DNA of 64,000 bases, taken from assembly GCF_001541315.1 (NCBI RefSeq), contig NZ_LMVK01000045.1, positions 186,001-250,000 of the forward strand, written 5' to 3'. Position 1 is the first letter of the stretch, and each line of letters starts with the position of its first letter. Shown here piece after piece: positions 62,702 through 64,000 of the stretch. The notes beneath the pieces were generated by a model. The model did no database searches, was not told the origin of the DNA, and saw nothing but the letters and a program-made list of their open reading frames with translations. Source of the DNA: Agrobacterium tumefaciens str. B6 (lineage in GTDB: Bacteria; Pseudomonadota; Alphaproteobacteria; Rhizobiales; Rhizobiaceae). The position numbers were made by a program, and so were the translations under genes.

Positions 62702-64000
62702 ATGGCACTTCGCAACATCGCGATCATCGCGCACGTTGACCATGGAAAAACGACGCTCGTGGACGAGCTTCTGAAGCAGTCCGGCTCGTTCCGCGACAAC
62801 CAGCGTGTCGCCGAGCGCGTAATGGACAGCAACGACCTCGAAAAGGAACGTGGCATCACCATTCTCGCCAAGGCGACCTCGGTGGAGTGGAAGGGTGTTC
62901 GCATCAACATCGTTGACACCCCCGGCCACGCCGACTTCGGCGGTGAAGTCGAGCGTATCCTGTCGATGGTGGATGGCGCGATCGTTCTGGTCGATAGTTC
63001 CGAAGGCCCGATGCCGCAGACGAAGTTCGTCGTCAGCAAGGCGCTGAAGGTTGGTCTTCGTCCGATCGTCGCGATCAACAAGATCGACCGTCCGGATGGC
63101 CGCCATGAAGAAGTCATCAACGAAGTCTTCGACCTCTTTGCAAACCTCGATGCTACCGACGAGCAGCTCGACTTCCCGATCCTTTACGGTTCTGGCCGTG
63201 ACGGCTGGATGAACGTCAACCCGGAAGGTCCGAAGGATCAGGGTCTTGCACCGTTGCTCGATTTGGTTCTCGAACATGTTCCGGAGCCCACAGTCGAAGA
63301 AGGTCCGTTCCGTCTGATCGGCACGATCCTCGAAGCCAACCCCTTCCTCGGCCGTATCATCACCGGCCGCATTGCCTCCGGTTCGATCAAGCCGAACCAG
63401 GCCGTGAAGGTGCTTGGCCAGGACGGTAAGACGATCGAAACCGGTCGTATTTCCAAGATCCTCGCATTCCGCGGCATCGAGCGCACCGCGATTGACGAAG
63501 CCCATGCGGGTGACATCGTCGCCATCGCCGGTCTTTCCAAGGGCACTGTTGCCGACACCTTCTGTGACCCCTCCGTCACCGAAGCGATGACCGCGCAGCC
63601 GATCGACCCGCCGACCGTTACCATGTCCTTCATCGTTAACGACAGTCCGCTTGCTGGCACCGAAGGCGACAAGGTAACGTCGCGCGTCATCCGCGACCGT
63701 CTGTTCAAGGAAGCCGAAGGCAACGTCGCGCTGAAGATCGAAGAGGCTGAAGGCAAGGATTCGTTCTTCGTTTCCGGCCGTGGCGAATTGCAGCTGGCAG
63801 TTCTGATCGAAACCATGCGTCGCGAAGGCTTCGAGCTTGCCGTTTCGCGTCCGCGCGTCGTCATGCACAAGGATGAGAACGGCACCCTGCTGGAGCCGAT
63901 CGAAGAAGTCGTGATCGACGTCGATGAAGAGCATTCCGGCGTCGTCGTCCAGAAGATGTCCGAGCGCAAGGCTGAAATGGCCGAGCTTCGTCCTTCCGGC
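62702..64000 (+). CDS. typA: Ribosome-associated translational GTPase TypA/BipA (partial, 5' end)
   Basis: The first 433 codons of a gene that runs off the window; frame and start are certain from ATG 62702 (MALRNIAIIAHVDHGKTTLV). GTPase motifs are AHVDHGKTT, RGITI, DTPGHADFG and NKIDR, and the second domain starts around GPFRLIGTILEANPFLGRII. The EF-G-like domain III has SFIVNDSPLAGTEGDKVTS and FFVSGRGELQLAVLIETMRR. TypA aids 50S assembly and growth at low temperature or under stress. No strong ribosome site is seen. The remaining part, including the C-terminal TypA-specific domain, is outside. Confidence 0.96.
   Translation, partial: MALRNIAIIAHVDHGKTTLVDELLKQSGSFRDNQRVAERVMDSNDLEKERGITILAKATSVEWKGVRINIVDTPGHADFGGEVERILSMVDGAIVLVDSSEGPMPQTKFVVSKALKVGLRPIVAINKIDRPDGRHEEVINEVFDLFANLDATDEQLDFPILYGSGRDGWMNVNPEGPKDQGLAPLLDLVLEHVPEPTVEEGPFRLIGTILEANPFLGRIITGRIASGSIKPNQAVKVLGQDGKTIETGRISKILAFRGIERTAIDEAHAGDIVAIAGLSKGTVADTFCDPSVTEAMTAQPIDPPTVTMSFIVNDSPLAGTEGDKVTSRVIRDRLFKEAEGNVALKIEEAEGKDSFFVSGRGELQLAVLIETMRREGFELAVSRPRVVMHKDENGTLLEPIEEVVIDVDEEHSGVVVQKMSERKAEMAELRPSG

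Noticed and set aside
1..64000. CRISPR arrays, tRNA or rRNA genes, insertion sequences, prophage
   Set aside because: No regularly spaced repeats, no tRNA T-loop patterns with matching acceptor arms, no rRNA blocks and no transposase or integrase motifs were seen while reading through. A dedicated search (tRNAscan, Infernal, ISfinder) could still find something I missed.

Overview
The window is a continuous piece of the main chromosome of an alphaproteobacterium of the Rhizobiales, most probably Agrobacterium or a close Rhizobiaceae relative. The evidence is a SAM-II riboswitch in front of metA, a RIME-type rhizobial palindrome inside the ccm cluster, an IalB-family invasion protein, DUF2794, UPF0314 and DUF1223 proteins, and high-GC rhizobial codon use. 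It holds about 60 protein genes. I saw no rRNA, tRNA, insertion sequence, phage or CRISPR array. Most of it is housekeeping sequence; the accessory part is mainly about 16.1-22.4 kb.

Layout. 0-5 kb: end of ispG, an OmpA-type lipoprotein, ispA, mtgA, galM and metA, whose leader has a promoter, a SAM-II aptamer and a terminator in series. 5-12 kb: thiamine pyrophosphokinase, an ABC-F ATPase, a VOC protein, then the thiamine transporter thiBPQ behind a TPP riboswitch. 12-16 kb: an M48 lipoprotein protease, a divergent TetR/DinB pair and leuC. 16-22 kb: an MFS permease preceded by three TGCANTGCA sites, then a type I secretion operon (ABC exporter, HlyD adaptor) and a small RTX-type calcium-binding protein, its probable cargo, in AT-rich surroundings.

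22-34 kb is the translation and protein-targeting block: rplS, a TauE-type permease of opposite orientation, trmD, rimM, rpsP, a chorismate mutase and ffh; then an MBL-fold hydrolase and the tight run dapF-mtaB-ftsY-yciB-UPF0314. At 34-38.6 kb lie a diguanylate cyclase gene broken by one extra G and the cytochrome c maturation genes ccmABCDG, with a perfect 48-bp inverted repeat between ccmA and ccmB. acnA follows.

41.7-64 kb holds a secreted DUF1223 protein, DUF2794, a Bax-inhibitor-type protein, an FtsX-type ABC transporter (YbbA/YbbP-like) divergent from a TesA-like esterase, thpR, a low-molecular-weight tyrosine phosphatase, phhB, a YkvA protein, an IalB protein, rlmN, a three-gene TrpXYZ-like ABC transporter, a LysE exporter, an SDR, argG, a MarR/Bcr-type efflux pair, an M3 oligopeptidase and the first 433 codons of typA.

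The most notable items are the compact RTX/type I secretion cassette, the helically phased TGCANTGCA array, the homopolymer frameshift in the cyclase gene, the stacked control elements in the metA leader, and a terminator-like hairpin in the ffh leader. None can be called a new system from sequence alone.
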